Source of the DNA: Lachnospiraceae bacterium
GTDB taxonomy: Bacteria; Bacillota_A; Clostridia; Lachnospirales; Lachnospiraceae
NCBI GenBank assembly: GCA_024689605.1
Contig: JAILDD010000011.1
Span: 1 to 35,408, forward strand
Length of the DNA: 35,408 bases
Reading direction: 5' to 3'
Made by a program: the position numbers and the translations under genes. Below, one piece after another: positions 9,875-16,881 of the stretch. The stretch's first letter is position 1. Each line of letters opens with the position of its first letter. The notes under the pieces were generated by a model. It was not told the origin of the DNA, ran no database searches, and worked only from the letters and a program-made list of their open reading frames with translations.

Positions 9875-9896
9875 GCCGAAAACGGCAGCGTCTTTT
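9875..9896 (+). terminator. Weak terminator-like hairpin after argS
   Basis: GCCG-AAAA-CGGC (9875-9886) is followed by a five-base T run at 9892-9896. The stem is only 4 bp, so termination would be partial at best. Confidence 0.35.
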
Positions 9897-9903
9897 TGGT
9901 ATA

Positions 9904-9932
9904 TTGACATAAAGGAAGACAAAGTATAGGAT
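9904..9932 (+). promoter_or_regulatory. Promoter for the DUF6465-like gene
   Basis: A perfect -35 TTGACA at 9904-9909, a 17-base spacer and TAGGAT at 9927-9932 as a weaker -10. The coding start is 35 bases downstream, behind a GGGAGGA ribosome site. Confidence 0.6.
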
Positions 9933-9966
9933 TTGTTTATAACAACAATACAGGGAGGATAAGAAA

Positions 9967-10170
9967 ATGGCAGAGGTTAAGACAAGGGTTTTTCTTGAGT
10001 ATGGCGGAAAGCAGTATGACTTCGACAAGCTTGCTGATCAGGCGAAGAAGGATTACAGGAAAGGCAACAAAGCAGAGCTTAAGGATATCGAGCTCTATAT
10101 AAAGCCGGAGGACGGAAAGGCATACTATACAGCTAATTCCGATAAGGTACATGGCGATATAGATCTTTGA
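9967..10170 (+). CDS. Small DUF6465-like protein
   Basis: 67 residues, preceded by GGGAGGA about 8 bases before the ATG. The sequence (TRVFLEYGGKQYDFDKL, then ELKDIELYIKPEDGKAYYTAN) resembles the small DUF6465 proteins common in Lachnospiraceae; this is recognition from memory and should be confirmed by a profile search. It is soluble and has no known function. It has its own promoter and a strong terminator 66 bases after the stop, so it is probably a single-gene transcript. Confidence 0.82.
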   Translation: MAEVKTRVFLEYGGKQYDFDKLADQAKKDYRKGNKAELKDIELYIKPEDGKAYYTANSDKVHGDIDL

Positions 10171-10236
10171 TGTGCGTCCGGATGATCCCGGATTTTGAAG
10201 GCAGGTCGTCGATAAAACGGCCGGTTATGATGAAAT

Positions 10237-10271
10237 AAAAAAACTTGAAGCGTATTGCTTCAAGTTTTTTT
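10237..10271. terminator. Bidirectional intrinsic terminator
   Basis: A 9-bp perfect stem, ACTTGAAGC (10243-10251) and GCTTCAAGT (10257-10265), with loop GTATT. It is flanked by an A run on the left and a T run on the right, so it can stop transcription of the small gene (plus strand) and of the tRNA (minus strand). Confidence 0.92.
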
Positions 10272-10272
10272 A

Positions 10273-10346
10273 TAGCGAGAGGGGGATTTGAACCCTCGAC
10301 ACCGCGGGTATGAACCGCGTGCTCTAGCCAACTGAGCTATCTCGCC
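10273..10346 (-). tRNA. tRNA-Met (elongator), anticodon CAT
   Basis: 74 bases fold into a complete cloverleaf: acceptor GGCGAGA paired to TCTCGCT with a G1-U72 pair, D arm GCTC/GAGC, anticodon stem CGCGG/CCGCG with loop TTCATAC, and T arm GAGGG/CCCCC with one A-C mismatch. The anticodon is CAT. Absence of the initiator's three G-C pairs in the anticodon stem, absence of a C1-A72 mismatch, and the TTCATAC loop support elongator Met rather than initiator Met or tRNA-Ile2. The CCA end is not encoded; A73 is followed by TA. It stands alone with its own promoter and terminator. Confidence 0.95.
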
Positions 10347-10372
10347 ACGATCGGAATTGACCGAACGTTTAG

Positions 10373-10401
10373 ATTATACTCAACCGAATGGGGGTTGTCA
10401 A
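10373..10401 (-). promoter_or_regulatory. Consensus promoter of the tRNA-Met gene
   Basis: Read on the minus strand: TTGACA (10401-10396), a 17-base spacer, TATAAT (10378-10373). Both hexamers match the sigma-A consensus exactly. The expected start leaves a 5' leader of about 20 bases for RNase P to remove. Confidence 0.92.
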
Positions 10402-10465
10402 CAAGATTTTTAATTTGTCAGCTAATATTTTGAGGCAGAAAATACGCGTTTTTTGAAACGCGATA

Positions 10466-10494
10466 TTGATTATTTGATAGTAGTCGGCTATACT
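10466..10494 (+). promoter_or_regulatory. Promoter for the zinc-ribbon repeat protein
   Basis: TTGATT at 10466-10471, a 17-base spacer and TATACT at 10489-10494, about 45 bases before the ATG at 10540. It lies back to back with the tRNA promoter. Confidence 0.6.
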
Positions 10495-10539
10495 ATAAGC
10501 CGTAGGTTTTTTTAATAATTTCTTATGAGGAGGCAAAAA

Positions 10540-12522
10540 ATGGCAAATATAGTTTGTCCTCAGTGCCACAGAATTGTTGATGAAGGCACAAGATCATGCC
10601 CGGGTTGCAAATTCAATATCAAAAAATATGTAAAGGATATGAAGAAGAATGGCGGAAGCTTTAATTCCACCATTTCTTTAGGTAGTGTATACAGTCATAA
10701 TGATGACAGTTCTCTTCCGGAACTGGATTTCTTAAAGAATTCTCCGGTAAGGGAGCCGGAAGCGGCAGCACCGGTGGCAGAACCGGCACCGGCAGCACCT
10801 GTAGTGGCGGAGGCACCTGTTCCGGATGCGCCGCAGGAATATACTATAATGCAGGGAAATGTTCAGCCTGCACAGACTTATGGGACAGCGCCTGCTCAGG
10901 CACCTGTAATGTCCTCGACACAGGAATATACTATTACGCCGGGAAATGCACAGCCTACTCAGAGTCATGCTATACCTCAGGCGGCTACAACTGTATCCGG
11001 CCAGAGTGCAGCATCTGCATCTCCCGCAAGCTCAAGGTTTGCGTATAAGCCCAGGACTGCAGCAGCGGCACCGGCTTACGACCCTGATTACAAAGCAAAG
11101 CAGCAGGCAGCACAGGCTGAACAGCAGCAGGTTGCTGAGGCACCTGTTATGACGGCGGAGCCGGTTCAGGAAGTGTATGCACAGCCTGCAACACAGCCTA
11201 CGGAACAGCCTTCACTTTACGCAGCACCTGCACAGCCTGAAGCACAGCCTTCACTTTATGCGGCACCTGCACAGTCTGCAACGCAGCCTTCACTTTATGC
11301 AGCACCTGCACAGTCTGCAGCGCAGCCTTCACTTTATGCAGCGCCTACACAGCCTGAAGCACAGCCTTCATTGTATGCAGCACCTGTCCAGCCTGCGCCC
11401 CAGACAGATCCCGGGGCACCTGCTTCACTGTATGGAACAGCACCTGCACAGCCTGCACCCCAGACAGATCCCGGGGCACCTGCTTCACTGTATGGAACAG
11501 CACCTGCGCAGCCTGCACCCCAGACAGATCCCGGGGCGCCTGCTTCACTGTATGGAACAGCACCTGCGCAGCCTGCACCTCAGACAGATCCCGGAGCACC
11601 TGCTTCGTTATATGGAACTGCACCTTCAAAGAATGATTCCGGTATTAAGGCAAATCTGTACACCCTGGATTCATCGGAGCAGCATACAGAAGTTGGTGTA
11701 CATGCCGGCATAGGTGGCAGCAGCAGCAGAACCGTTATAGAAAAGTTAGGCGGCATGGAGGAAAAGAAGGAGTCGAATCTGATCCTTGTAGATCCCGCGC
11801 AGAGCGGCGGCCCTATGTTTGAATCACCGCTTCTCAACCAGACAGTGGTCAAGAGCGGCGGCGGAGCACTTACGGGTACCTCCAAAGTTTCCATAATGGA
11901 GAAGATCCGTCAGGAAGAAATGGCAAGAGAAGAGGCGCTTAATTCGGTATTTGAATCACCGAACCTCAGAAAGGCCGAAAAGAAGATACAGTCCGGTGGC
12001 GGAGCAGCCGGCGGAGCTCTTTCAAATATGGGTGATATGTCATTTGATTTTGGTAATCCCGAGGAGGACAATATATTCAAGACGCAGAAGTATAAGATAG
12101 GCGCAGGCGGAGACGAGCAGAGACAGCAGCAGGCTATGGACAAGGCTCTTCAGGAAGCTCTTAAGGAAGCTCAGAGAATGGAGCAGGGAAGGATACTTCC
12201 TCAGCCCGGTGTTGTTTCACCCCAGCCCTCCATGCCGGCAGGCAGCTCTATGTATGGACAGTCTGCGGCACCCGGCGGAAGCCCTATGTACGGACAGCCT
12301 GCAGCACCCGGCGGAAATCCGCTGTACGGACAGCCTGCAGCACCCGGCGGGAATCCGCTGTACGGACAGCCTGCAGCACCCAGTGGGAATCCGCTGTATG
12401 GACAGCCTGCACAGAGTAACCAGGGCGCAGGAAGCAGCGTTGTTAATTTCAATCCTGCTTACGGAACTCCGGGGCAGACACCTGCAGGAGGCGCTAATCC
12501 CTTCCTTGGAGGTGGACAGTAA
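10540..12522 (+). CDS. Zinc-ribbon protein with three families of tandem repeats
   Basis: 660 residues, start chosen at ATG 10540 behind AGGAGG (10528-10533). Cys6, Cys9, Cys20 and Cys23 form a CxxC-x10-CxxC zinc ribbon. The rest is a low-complexity Pro/Ala/Gln/Gly chain: a 13-residue repeat (QPSLYAAPAQ type, five copies), a 20-residue repeat (APQTDPGAPASLYGTAPAQP type, about four copies), a globular-looking charged middle (about residues 370-550) with MEEKKESNLILVDP and SIMEKIRQEEMAREEALNSVFESP, and a 12-residue repeat (GQPAAPGGNPLY type, about four copies). No signal peptide or membrane segment, so it is probably cytoplasmic and largely disordered. I do not recognise a function; a scaffold or condensate-forming role is only a guess. 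Confidence 0.88.
   Translation: MANIVCPQCHRIVDEGTRSCPGCKFNIKKYVKDMKKNGGSFNSTISLGSVYSHNDDSSLPELDFLKNSPVREPEAAAPVAEPAPAAPVVAEAPVPDAPQEYTIMQGNVQPAQTYGTAPAQAPVMSSTQEYTITPGNAQPTQSHAIPQAATTVSGQSAASASPASSRFAYKPRTAAAAPAYDPDYKAKQQAAQAEQQQVAEAPVMTAEPVQEVYAQPATQPTEQPSLYAAPAQPEAQPSLYAAPAQSATQPSLYAAPAQSAAQPSLYAAPTQPEAQPSLYAAPVQPAPQTDPGAPASLYGTAPAQPAPQTDPGAPASLYGTAPAQPAPQTDPGAPASLYGTAPAQPAPQTDPGAPASLYGTAPSKNDSGIKANLYTLDSSEQHTEVGVHAGIGGSSSRTVIEKLGGMEEKKESNLILVDPAQSGGPMFESPLLNQTVVKSGGGALTGTSKVSIMEKIRQEEMAREEALNSVFESPNLRKAEKKIQSGGGAAGGALSNMGDMSFDFGNPEEDNIFKTQKYKIGAGGDEQRQQQAMDKALQEALKEAQRMEQGRILPQPGVVSPQPSMPAGSSMYGQSAAPGGSPMYGQPAAPGGNPLYGQPAAPGGNPLYGQPAAPSGNPLYGQPAQSNQGAGSSVVNFNPAYGTPGQTPAGGANPFLGGGQ
11206..11400 (+). 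repeat. 39-bp tandem coding repeat (5 copies)
   Basis: Copies begin at 11206, 11245, 11284, 11323 and 11362 and encode QPSLYAAPAQ plus three variable residues. Copies differ by scattered substitutions but keep phase. Confidence 0.9.
11391..11630 (+). repeat. 60-bp tandem coding repeat (about 4 copies)
   Basis: A 60-base unit encoding APQTDPGAPASLYGTAPAQP is repeated with almost no nucleotide change in the first three copies and more drift in the fourth, which suggests recent expansion by slippage or unequal exchange. Confidence 0.93.
12241..12414 (+). repeat. 36-bp tandem coding repeat (about 4 copies)
   Basis: The unit encodes GQPAAPGGNPLY. The first copies have SMY and PMY in place of PLY; the last has Ser for one Gly. 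Confidence 0.88.
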
Positions 12523-12565
12523 AACGGTGCAGACAGCTCTGCAGCATAATTTTAGTCATTAATAA

Positions 12566-13231
12566 ATGGTAAACAGAGTCGACAACAGCAATATTTACAC
12601 TAATTCCTATACGACCGGTTCGGTACAGAGGAAAAAGGTAGATGCTGCCAGTGTGCCGGCTTTTTTACTTGACCACGATGAACAGGGCGTGGTCTGGGAT
12701 AGGGGGCAGGAGGAAAGGCCGAAGGATAAAATATCCGGGGGCAAAACAGATACATATGAAAGTACAATAGTAAAATCTGAAGAAAAAGAAAAGACAGAGC
12801 CCACAGGGGCTGCCTCTGATACAGATGCCCTTTTTGAGAATATCTCGAAAGTCGTAAAGAATCTGTTCAAAAAGATACTGGATTTTGTCTGGTACGGAAA
12901 TGATGAAAAAAATGGAGAAGGTACTGAAGGAACAGAGGTCAGTGCTGATACAAAGGATGAAAAGCCTGCAGATGATATAACCTCGGATACGGAAAAAACA
13001 TTAGGGGAAATAAAGAGGACTGAGAAAAAAAGGGAAAGCAGGGAGACTGCATTTGTGATGCCGGAACTTGAAGGTACTCCCGCGCACAATACTTCGATTA
13101 TCACATATTATGACAGACGGGGACGTATAGTTAAGCCGGACGATATAGATACGAGACGGATTCTTTTCAATGAAACCCTGGGGCGTGAAATCGATGCGGG
13201 GGAGCATGGAAAATACAGAAAATATATGTAG
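12566..13231 (+). CDS. Hypothetical charged protein
   Basis: 221 residues, not recognised. The N terminus is polar ([26 protein letters not shown]), and the middle is strongly acidic and lysine-rich with little predicted order. A short hydrophobic amphipathic patch, [23 protein letters not shown], lies at about residues 92-114. The C terminus holds the most structured-looking stretch, [21 protein letters not shown] and RKYM at the end. No signal peptide or membrane helix. No clear ribosome site precedes the ATG, so either the start is uncertain or translation follows from the zinc-ribbon gene 43 bases upstream. A small hairpin (GCAGA/TCTGC near 12528) lies in that gap. Confidence 0.72.
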   Translation: MVNRVDNSNIYTNSYTTGSVQRKKVDAASVPAFLLDHDEQGVVWDRGQEERPKDKISGGKTDTYESTIVKSEEKEKTEPTGAASDTDALFENISKVVKNLFKKILDFVWYGNDEKNGEGTEGTEVSADTKDEKPADDITSDTEKTLGEIKRTEKKRESRETAFVMPELEGTPAHNTSIITYYDRRGRIVKPDDIDTRRILFNETLGREIDAGEHGKYRKYM

Positions 13232-13268
13232 GATTTTGCGGGACAGCACCAATGTTTAATATCGCGTC

Positions 13269-13316
13269 AGAGAATTTGCATACGCAAATTCTCTTTGCGG
13301 CGCCGCTAAAAGCGGC
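13269..13316 (+). promoter_or_regulatory. Tandem hairpins in the 5' region of ispF
   Basis: A perfect 11-bp stem, AGAGAATTTGC (13269-13279) and GCAAATTCTCT (13284-13294), with a four-base loop. It is followed by the palindrome GCGGCGCCGC (13297-13306) and GCCGC-TAAAA-GCGGC (13302-13316). The last two overlap and are mutually exclusive. No T run follows, so this is not a standard terminator. It ends 13 bases before the ispF start and could affect ribosome access or RNA stability. Confidence 0.55.
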
Positions 13317-13329
13317 AGAAAGGGAAATT

Positions 13330-14055
13330 ATGAGAATAGGAAGCGGATATGATGTGCACAGGCTTGTGGAAGGCAGGAAGCTGATAATTGGCGGGGTGGA
13401 AATTCCATACAAGAAAGGACTGGCAGGGCATTCTGATGCGGATGTCCTTCTTCATGCCATATCCGACGCGCTGCTGGGTGCGGCTGCGCTGGGGGATATA
13501 GGTCTGCATTTTCCCGATACGTCGGATGAATTTAAAGGTGCGGACAGCAGGGTACTTTTAAGGCGTGTTGCGGATATGATAAGCGGGAAGGGCTATGTTA
13601 TAGAAAATGTGGATGCAACGGTTATTGCCCAGGCGCCGAAGATGCGACCCTATATTGATACTATGAGGACAAATATTGCCGAAGATCTGGGTCTGGATAT
13701 TTCGAGAGTAAGCATAAAAGCTACCACTGAGGAGCATCTCGGATTTACCGGGCGCGAAGAGGGCGTATCGGCACAGGCGGTGTGTCTGCTCAGCAGTTAC
13801 GACGATACTGTTTCTGTGGATGTCACGGAGAAAGGCATGACTATGGCGCAGGGCTGCGCTTCTTCTCAGGGCTGCATGGGTGCAGCAGGTGCCTGTCCTG
13901 CCATGAAAGCTTTAAGAAAATCCGAAGCTGACGGACCGTCGGATGATGGACATAAAAAAGCAAAAAAGGATAAAGCAGAAAAGGCTGCAAAAAAGAAGCA
14001 TAAGAAAGATAAAGAGAAAAAAGAAAAGAAAAAGTATAAGAAGATTGAAGTTTAG
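13330..14055 (+). CDS. ispF: IspF (MECDP synthase) with a lysine-rich C-terminal extension
   Basis: 241 residues, against about 157 for typical IspF. The enzyme converts CDP-methylerythritol phosphate to the cyclodiphosphate in the MEP isoprenoid pathway. [11 protein letters not shown] at the N terminus (Asp8 and His10 are metal ligands), [19 protein letters not shown] with the third metal-ligand His, DIGLHFPDT, and [17 protein letters not shown] near residue 140 are all present, so the catalytic core is complete. After about residue 160 comes an 80-residue extension: a segment with three Cys ([19 protein letters not shown]) and then a tail made mostly of Lys, with Ala, Glu and Asp. The start is ATG 13330, the family's canonical N terminus; an upstream in-frame ATG at 13252 would place the hairpins inside the coding region. 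Confidence 0.94.
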   Translation: MRIGSGYDVHRLVEGRKLIIGGVEIPYKKGLAGHSDADVLLHAISDALLGAAALGDIGLHFPDTSDEFKGADSRVLLRRVADMISGKGYVIENVDATVIAQAPKMRPYIDTMRTNIAEDLGLDISRVSIKATTEEHLGFTGREEGVSAQAVCLLSSYDDTVSVDVTEKGMTMAQGCASSQGCMGAAGACPAMKALRKSEADGPSDDGHKKAKKDKAEKAAKKKHKKDKEKKEKKKYKKIEV

Positions 14056-14072
14056 CAATGCGGCATAAAATC

Positions 14073-14081
14073 TGATATAAT
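14073..14081 (+). promoter_or_regulatory. Extended -10 promoter for cysS
   Basis: TGATATAAT: TATAAT at 14076-14081 with TG one base before. The -35 region (around 14053) is poor. A hairpin GCAGC/GCTGC (14101-14117) follows in the leader, just before the ribosome site. The leader is far too short for a T-box. Confidence 0.5.
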
Positions 14082-14130
14082 TAGCATTCAGTGTTATGGA
14101 GCAGCGCGGTTTGCTGCGGAAAGGGAAGAA

Positions 14131-15552
14131 ATGAGACTCTACAATACAAAAAGCAGACTGGTTGAGGAATTTGTACCTTTTGAAGAAGGTAAGGTAAAGA
14201 TGTATACCTGCGGACCTACGGTATATCATTTTGCACATATCGGAAATCTCAGAAGCTATATCTGTGAAGACGTGCTGGTTAAGACTATGAGATATGCAGG
14301 CTATGATGTGAAGCGTGTAATGAATATCACGGATGTGGGACACCTTACCAGTGATGCTGATACAGGCGAGGACAAGATGCTCAAAGGAGCAAAGCGCGAG
14401 CATAAGACCGTGCTGGAAATTGCTGACTATTACACGGATGCTTTTTTTAAGGATTTTGCGAAGCTCAATATCGGTATGCCCGATGTAATAGAGCCGGCGA
14501 CCCATTGCATACCGGAATTCATAAATATGATAGAAGTACTTCTGGAAAAAGGCTATGCATACCAGGCGGGAGAGAATGTCTATTTTGATACATCAAAGCT
14601 TGAGAACTATTACGTGCTATCCAACAGCAATGTAAATGAGAATGACCTTATGGTCGGTGTGCGTGATGATGTTGATGAGGATACAAATAAGCGCAACCGC
14701 AGCGACTTCGTTCTCTGGTTCACCAAGTCCAAATTCGACGACCAGGAGCTCAAGTGGCACAGTCCCTGGGGATACGGTTATCCCGGCTGGCATATTGAGT
14801 GCTCCTGCATCGGCATAAAGCATCTGGGGGAGCACATGGATATCCACTGCGGCGGCGTTGATAATATCTTCCCGCACCATACAAATGAGATCGCACAGAG
14901 CGAGGCGTTTTTAGGTCATCCCTGGTGCAAATACTGGTTCCATGTTCATCATCTTGTGGACAAGAACGGCAAGATGAGTAAATCATCCGGTGAGTTCCTG
15001 ACTGTAAGTGTTCTCCAGGAAAAGGGCTATGATCCGCTTGCCTACAGATTTTTCTGCCTGCAGTCACATTACAGGAAGCCTCTGGAATTTTCCTATGATG
15101 TGCTGGAGAGTATGACCGGCGCATACGAAAAGCTTATTAAGCGTATTTCACAGCTTTCCAAGGATGGGGAGGTACAGCAGGATAAGTTCGACGAATACAG
15201 GCAGAAGTTTACTGAGGCCCTGACGGATGACGTGAATACGTCAATGGCATTTACTGTTCTTTATGATGTCCTTAAGGCTGACATGAATGATGCCACAAAA
15301 CGCGCACTGGCAGACAGTTTTGACGAAGTTCTGTCACTTGACCTGATAAAGCGTGCGGATGCACTGTCAGAAGAGACAGGCGAAGGCGTGGATGAAGAAA
15401 CGGAAAAATATGTGGCTGAGAAGATTGAAGAAAGAAAGGCTGCAAAGAAGGCAAAGGATTTTGCAAAGGCTGATGCCATCAGGGACGAGCTTGCAGCCAA
15501 AGGAATAATCCTTGAAGACACAAGAGAGGGCGTAAAGTGGCACAAGGCATAA
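14131..15552 (+). CDS. cysS: Cysteinyl-tRNA synthetase
   Basis: 473 residues, a class I synthetase that charges tRNA-Cys. MYTCGPTVYHFAHIGN holds zinc ligand Cys27 and the HIGH equivalent HIGN at 36-39. Further landmarks are MNITDVGHLTSDAD, GYPGWHIECS with Cys224 as a zinc ligand, GGVDNIFPHHTNEIAQSEA, and KMSKS at 281-285. The C-terminal DALR-like region ends in the usual FAKADAIRDELAAKGIILEDTREGVKW motif. AGGGAAG lies ahead of the ATG. Its end overlaps mrnC by 16 bases, and the order cysS-mrnC-rlmB is conserved in Firmicutes. Confidence 0.98.
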   Translation: MRLYNTKSRLVEEFVPFEEGKVKMYTCGPTVYHFAHIGNLRSYICEDVLVKTMRYAGYDVKRVMNITDVGHLTSDADTGEDKMLKGAKREHKTVLEIADYYTDAFFKDFAKLNIGMPDVIEPATHCIPEFINMIEVLLEKGYAYQAGENVYFDTSKLENYYVLSNSNVNENDLMVGVRDDVDEDTNKRNRSDFVLWFTKSKFDDQELKWHSPWGYGYPGWHIECSCIGIKHLGEHMDIHCGGVDNIFPHHTNEIAQSEAFLGHPWCKYWFHVHHLVDKNGKMSKSSGEFLTVSVLQEKGYDPLAYRFFCLQSHYRKPLEFSYDVLESMTGAYEKLIKRISQLSKDGEVQQDKFDEYRQKFTEALTDDVNTSMAFTVLYDVLKADMNDATKRALADSFDEVLSLDLIKRADALSEETGEGVDEETEKYVAEKIEERKAAKKAKDFAKADAIRDELAAKGIILEDTREGVKWHKA

Positions 15553-15989
15553 ATGATACTGCAATTTTGGAAGGCATGGGTGATGTCCGCCAGCTGTCAC
15601 CCCTGGTGCTTGCCTATATAGGTGATGCCTATTATGAAATGGTTGTCCGTACCCATGTGGTATCAGAAGGAAACATGCAGGTGGAAAAGCTGCATAAGAA
15701 GGTGACCGGCCTGGTAAGGGCATCGGCGCAGGCTGCCATAGCAAGGCATTATGTTGATACTGAAGAGTTCACCGAGGATGAGCTGGCAGTATTCAAAAGG
15801 GGAAGGAATTCAAAATCCCATACCATGCCTAAGAATGCTGATCCTGCGGATTACCGGAGGGCCACCGGCCTGGAAGCCGTAATAGGCTATCTCTATATGG
15901 ACGGCAGGTGCAGGAGAGCTGAGGAACTTATTTTAAAGGGAATAGAATACCTGACAGCGCAAAACGCAGAGGAAAAGCAGAATGCATAA
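15537..15989 (+). CDS. mrnC: Mini-ribonuclease III
   Basis: 150 residues, an RNase III catalytic domain without the double-stranded RNA-binding domain; it matures 23S rRNA ends in Firmicutes. PLVLAYIGDAYYEMVVR contains the catalytic Asp30 and Glu34, and YRRATGLEAVIGYLYM holds the second acidic cluster. KRGRNSKSHTMPKNADPADY is the conserved central segment. The GTG start at 15537 lies inside the end of cysS behind GAGAGGG. The overlap with both neighbours suggests translational coupling. Confidence 0.95.
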   Translation: MAQGINDTAILEGMGDVRQLSPLVLAYIGDAYYEMVVRTHVVSEGNMQVEKLHKKVTGLVRASAQAAIARHYVDTEEFTEDELAVFKRGRNSKSHTMPKNADPADYRRATGLEAVIGYLYMDGRCRRAEELILKGIEYLTAQNAEEKQNA

Positions 15990-16881
15990 TTTCAAAAACG
16001 GAAAGAGGCCTCCGGCACATCCGGACCCCCGAAAAAAAATAAATGATATAAAGAAGTCGGAAAGGACCGCTGAGGCAGCAGAACACGTATCAGCGCAGAG
16101 AAAGACTGAGCTGTATGACTCTGCAGAGGAAACTGCCGGTGTTAACGAGAACCGAATAGAGGGCAGGAATGCTGTCATAGAGGCATACCGCTCCGGCAAA
16201 ACTATTGACAAGGTCTATATACTGGACGGCTGCCAGGACGGCCCCATCCAGACCATAAAGCGGCTGGCACATAAAAGTGATACCATAATCCGTTTCGTGG
16301 ATAAGAGCTTTCTTGACCATATGAGCGAGACGGGCATGCATCAGGGAGTTATAGCTTCGTCGGCGGCTTATGAGTATGCTGAAGTGGAAGATATTTTCGC
16401 CCTTGCCGAAAAAAGGGGGGAAGAGCCTTTTATACTGCTGCTTGACGGTGTGGAAGATCCACACAATCTCGGAGCAATAATAAGGACAGCCTGCCAGTCA
16501 GGGGCACACGGTGTTATCATTCCAAAAAACAGGGCGGTGGGTCTCACATCCACTGTTGCCAGGGCTTCAGCCGGGGCAATCAATTATGTCCCAGTTGCAA
16601 AGGTAACCAATCTTTCAAGGACTATTGAAGAACTGAAGGAAAGAGGAATGTGGTTTGCAAGTGCCGAGATGGATGGCGAAGTGATGTACGACTGCAACTT
16701 GACGGGACCCATAGGCCTGGTGGTTGGATCCGAAGGCGCAGGTGTAAGCCGGCTGGTCAGCGAAAAGTGCGATATTCATGTCAGCATCCCCATGAAGGGT
16801 GCCCTGGATTCCCTTAATGTTTCAGTGGCGGCTGCAGTGCTTTCGTATGAGGTTGTCAGGCAGCGGCTTAAGAAGAAATGA
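15982..16881 (+). CDS. rlmB: 23S rRNA 2'-O-methyltransferase RlmB (TrmH family)
   Basis: 299 residues. A poorly conserved charged N-terminal tail of about 50 residues is followed by the substrate-binding domain (IEGRNAVIEAYRSGKTIDKVYI) and a SPOUT methyltransferase domain with its knotted AdoMet site: DGVEDPHNLGAIIRTAC, then GLVVGSEGAGVSRLV, then IPMKGALDSLNVSVAAAVLSYE. In E. coli RlmB modifies G2251 of 23S rRNA; Firmicutes homologues (YacO/RlmB) may have this or a related target. It overlaps mrnC by 8 bases and the next gene by 4. Confidence 0.93.
   Translation: MHNFKNGKRPPAHPDPRKKINDIKKSERTAEAAEHVSAQRKTELYDSAEETAGVNENRIEGRNAVIEAYRSGKTIDKVYILDGCQDGPIQTIKRLAHKSDTIIRFVDKSFLDHMSETGMHQGVIASSAAYEYAEVEDIFALAEKRGEEPFILLLDGVEDPHNLGAIIRTACQSGAHGVIIPKNRAVGLTSTVARASAGAINYVPVAKVTNLSRTIEELKERGMWFASAEMDGEVMYDCNLTGPIGLVVGSEGAGVSRLVSEKCDIHVSIPMKGALDSLNVSVAAAVLSYEVVRQRLKKK

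Noticed and set aside
9967..10170. Antitoxin or other small regulator
   Set aside because: No toxin partner is adjacent, and the sequence resembles the widespread DUF6465 small proteins instead.
10274..10346. tRNA-Ile2 with modified CAT anticodon
   Set aside because: The TTCATAC anticodon loop and the G1-U72 acceptor pair fit elongator tRNA-Met of Firmicutes better.
11391..11630. Tandem repeats considered as a CRISPR array
   Set aside because: Units are directly adjacent, without unique spacers, and stay in coding frame with the zinc-ribbon protein.
11177..11713. Plus-strand frame rich in His, Leu and Gln within the repeat gene
   Set aside because: It is the shifted reading of the tandem repeats, so its regular look comes from the DNA period and not from a separate protein.
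14041..14130. T-box riboswitch in the cysS leader
   Set aside because: Only about 75 bases separate ispF and cysS, and no T-box sequence or specifier hairpin is visible.
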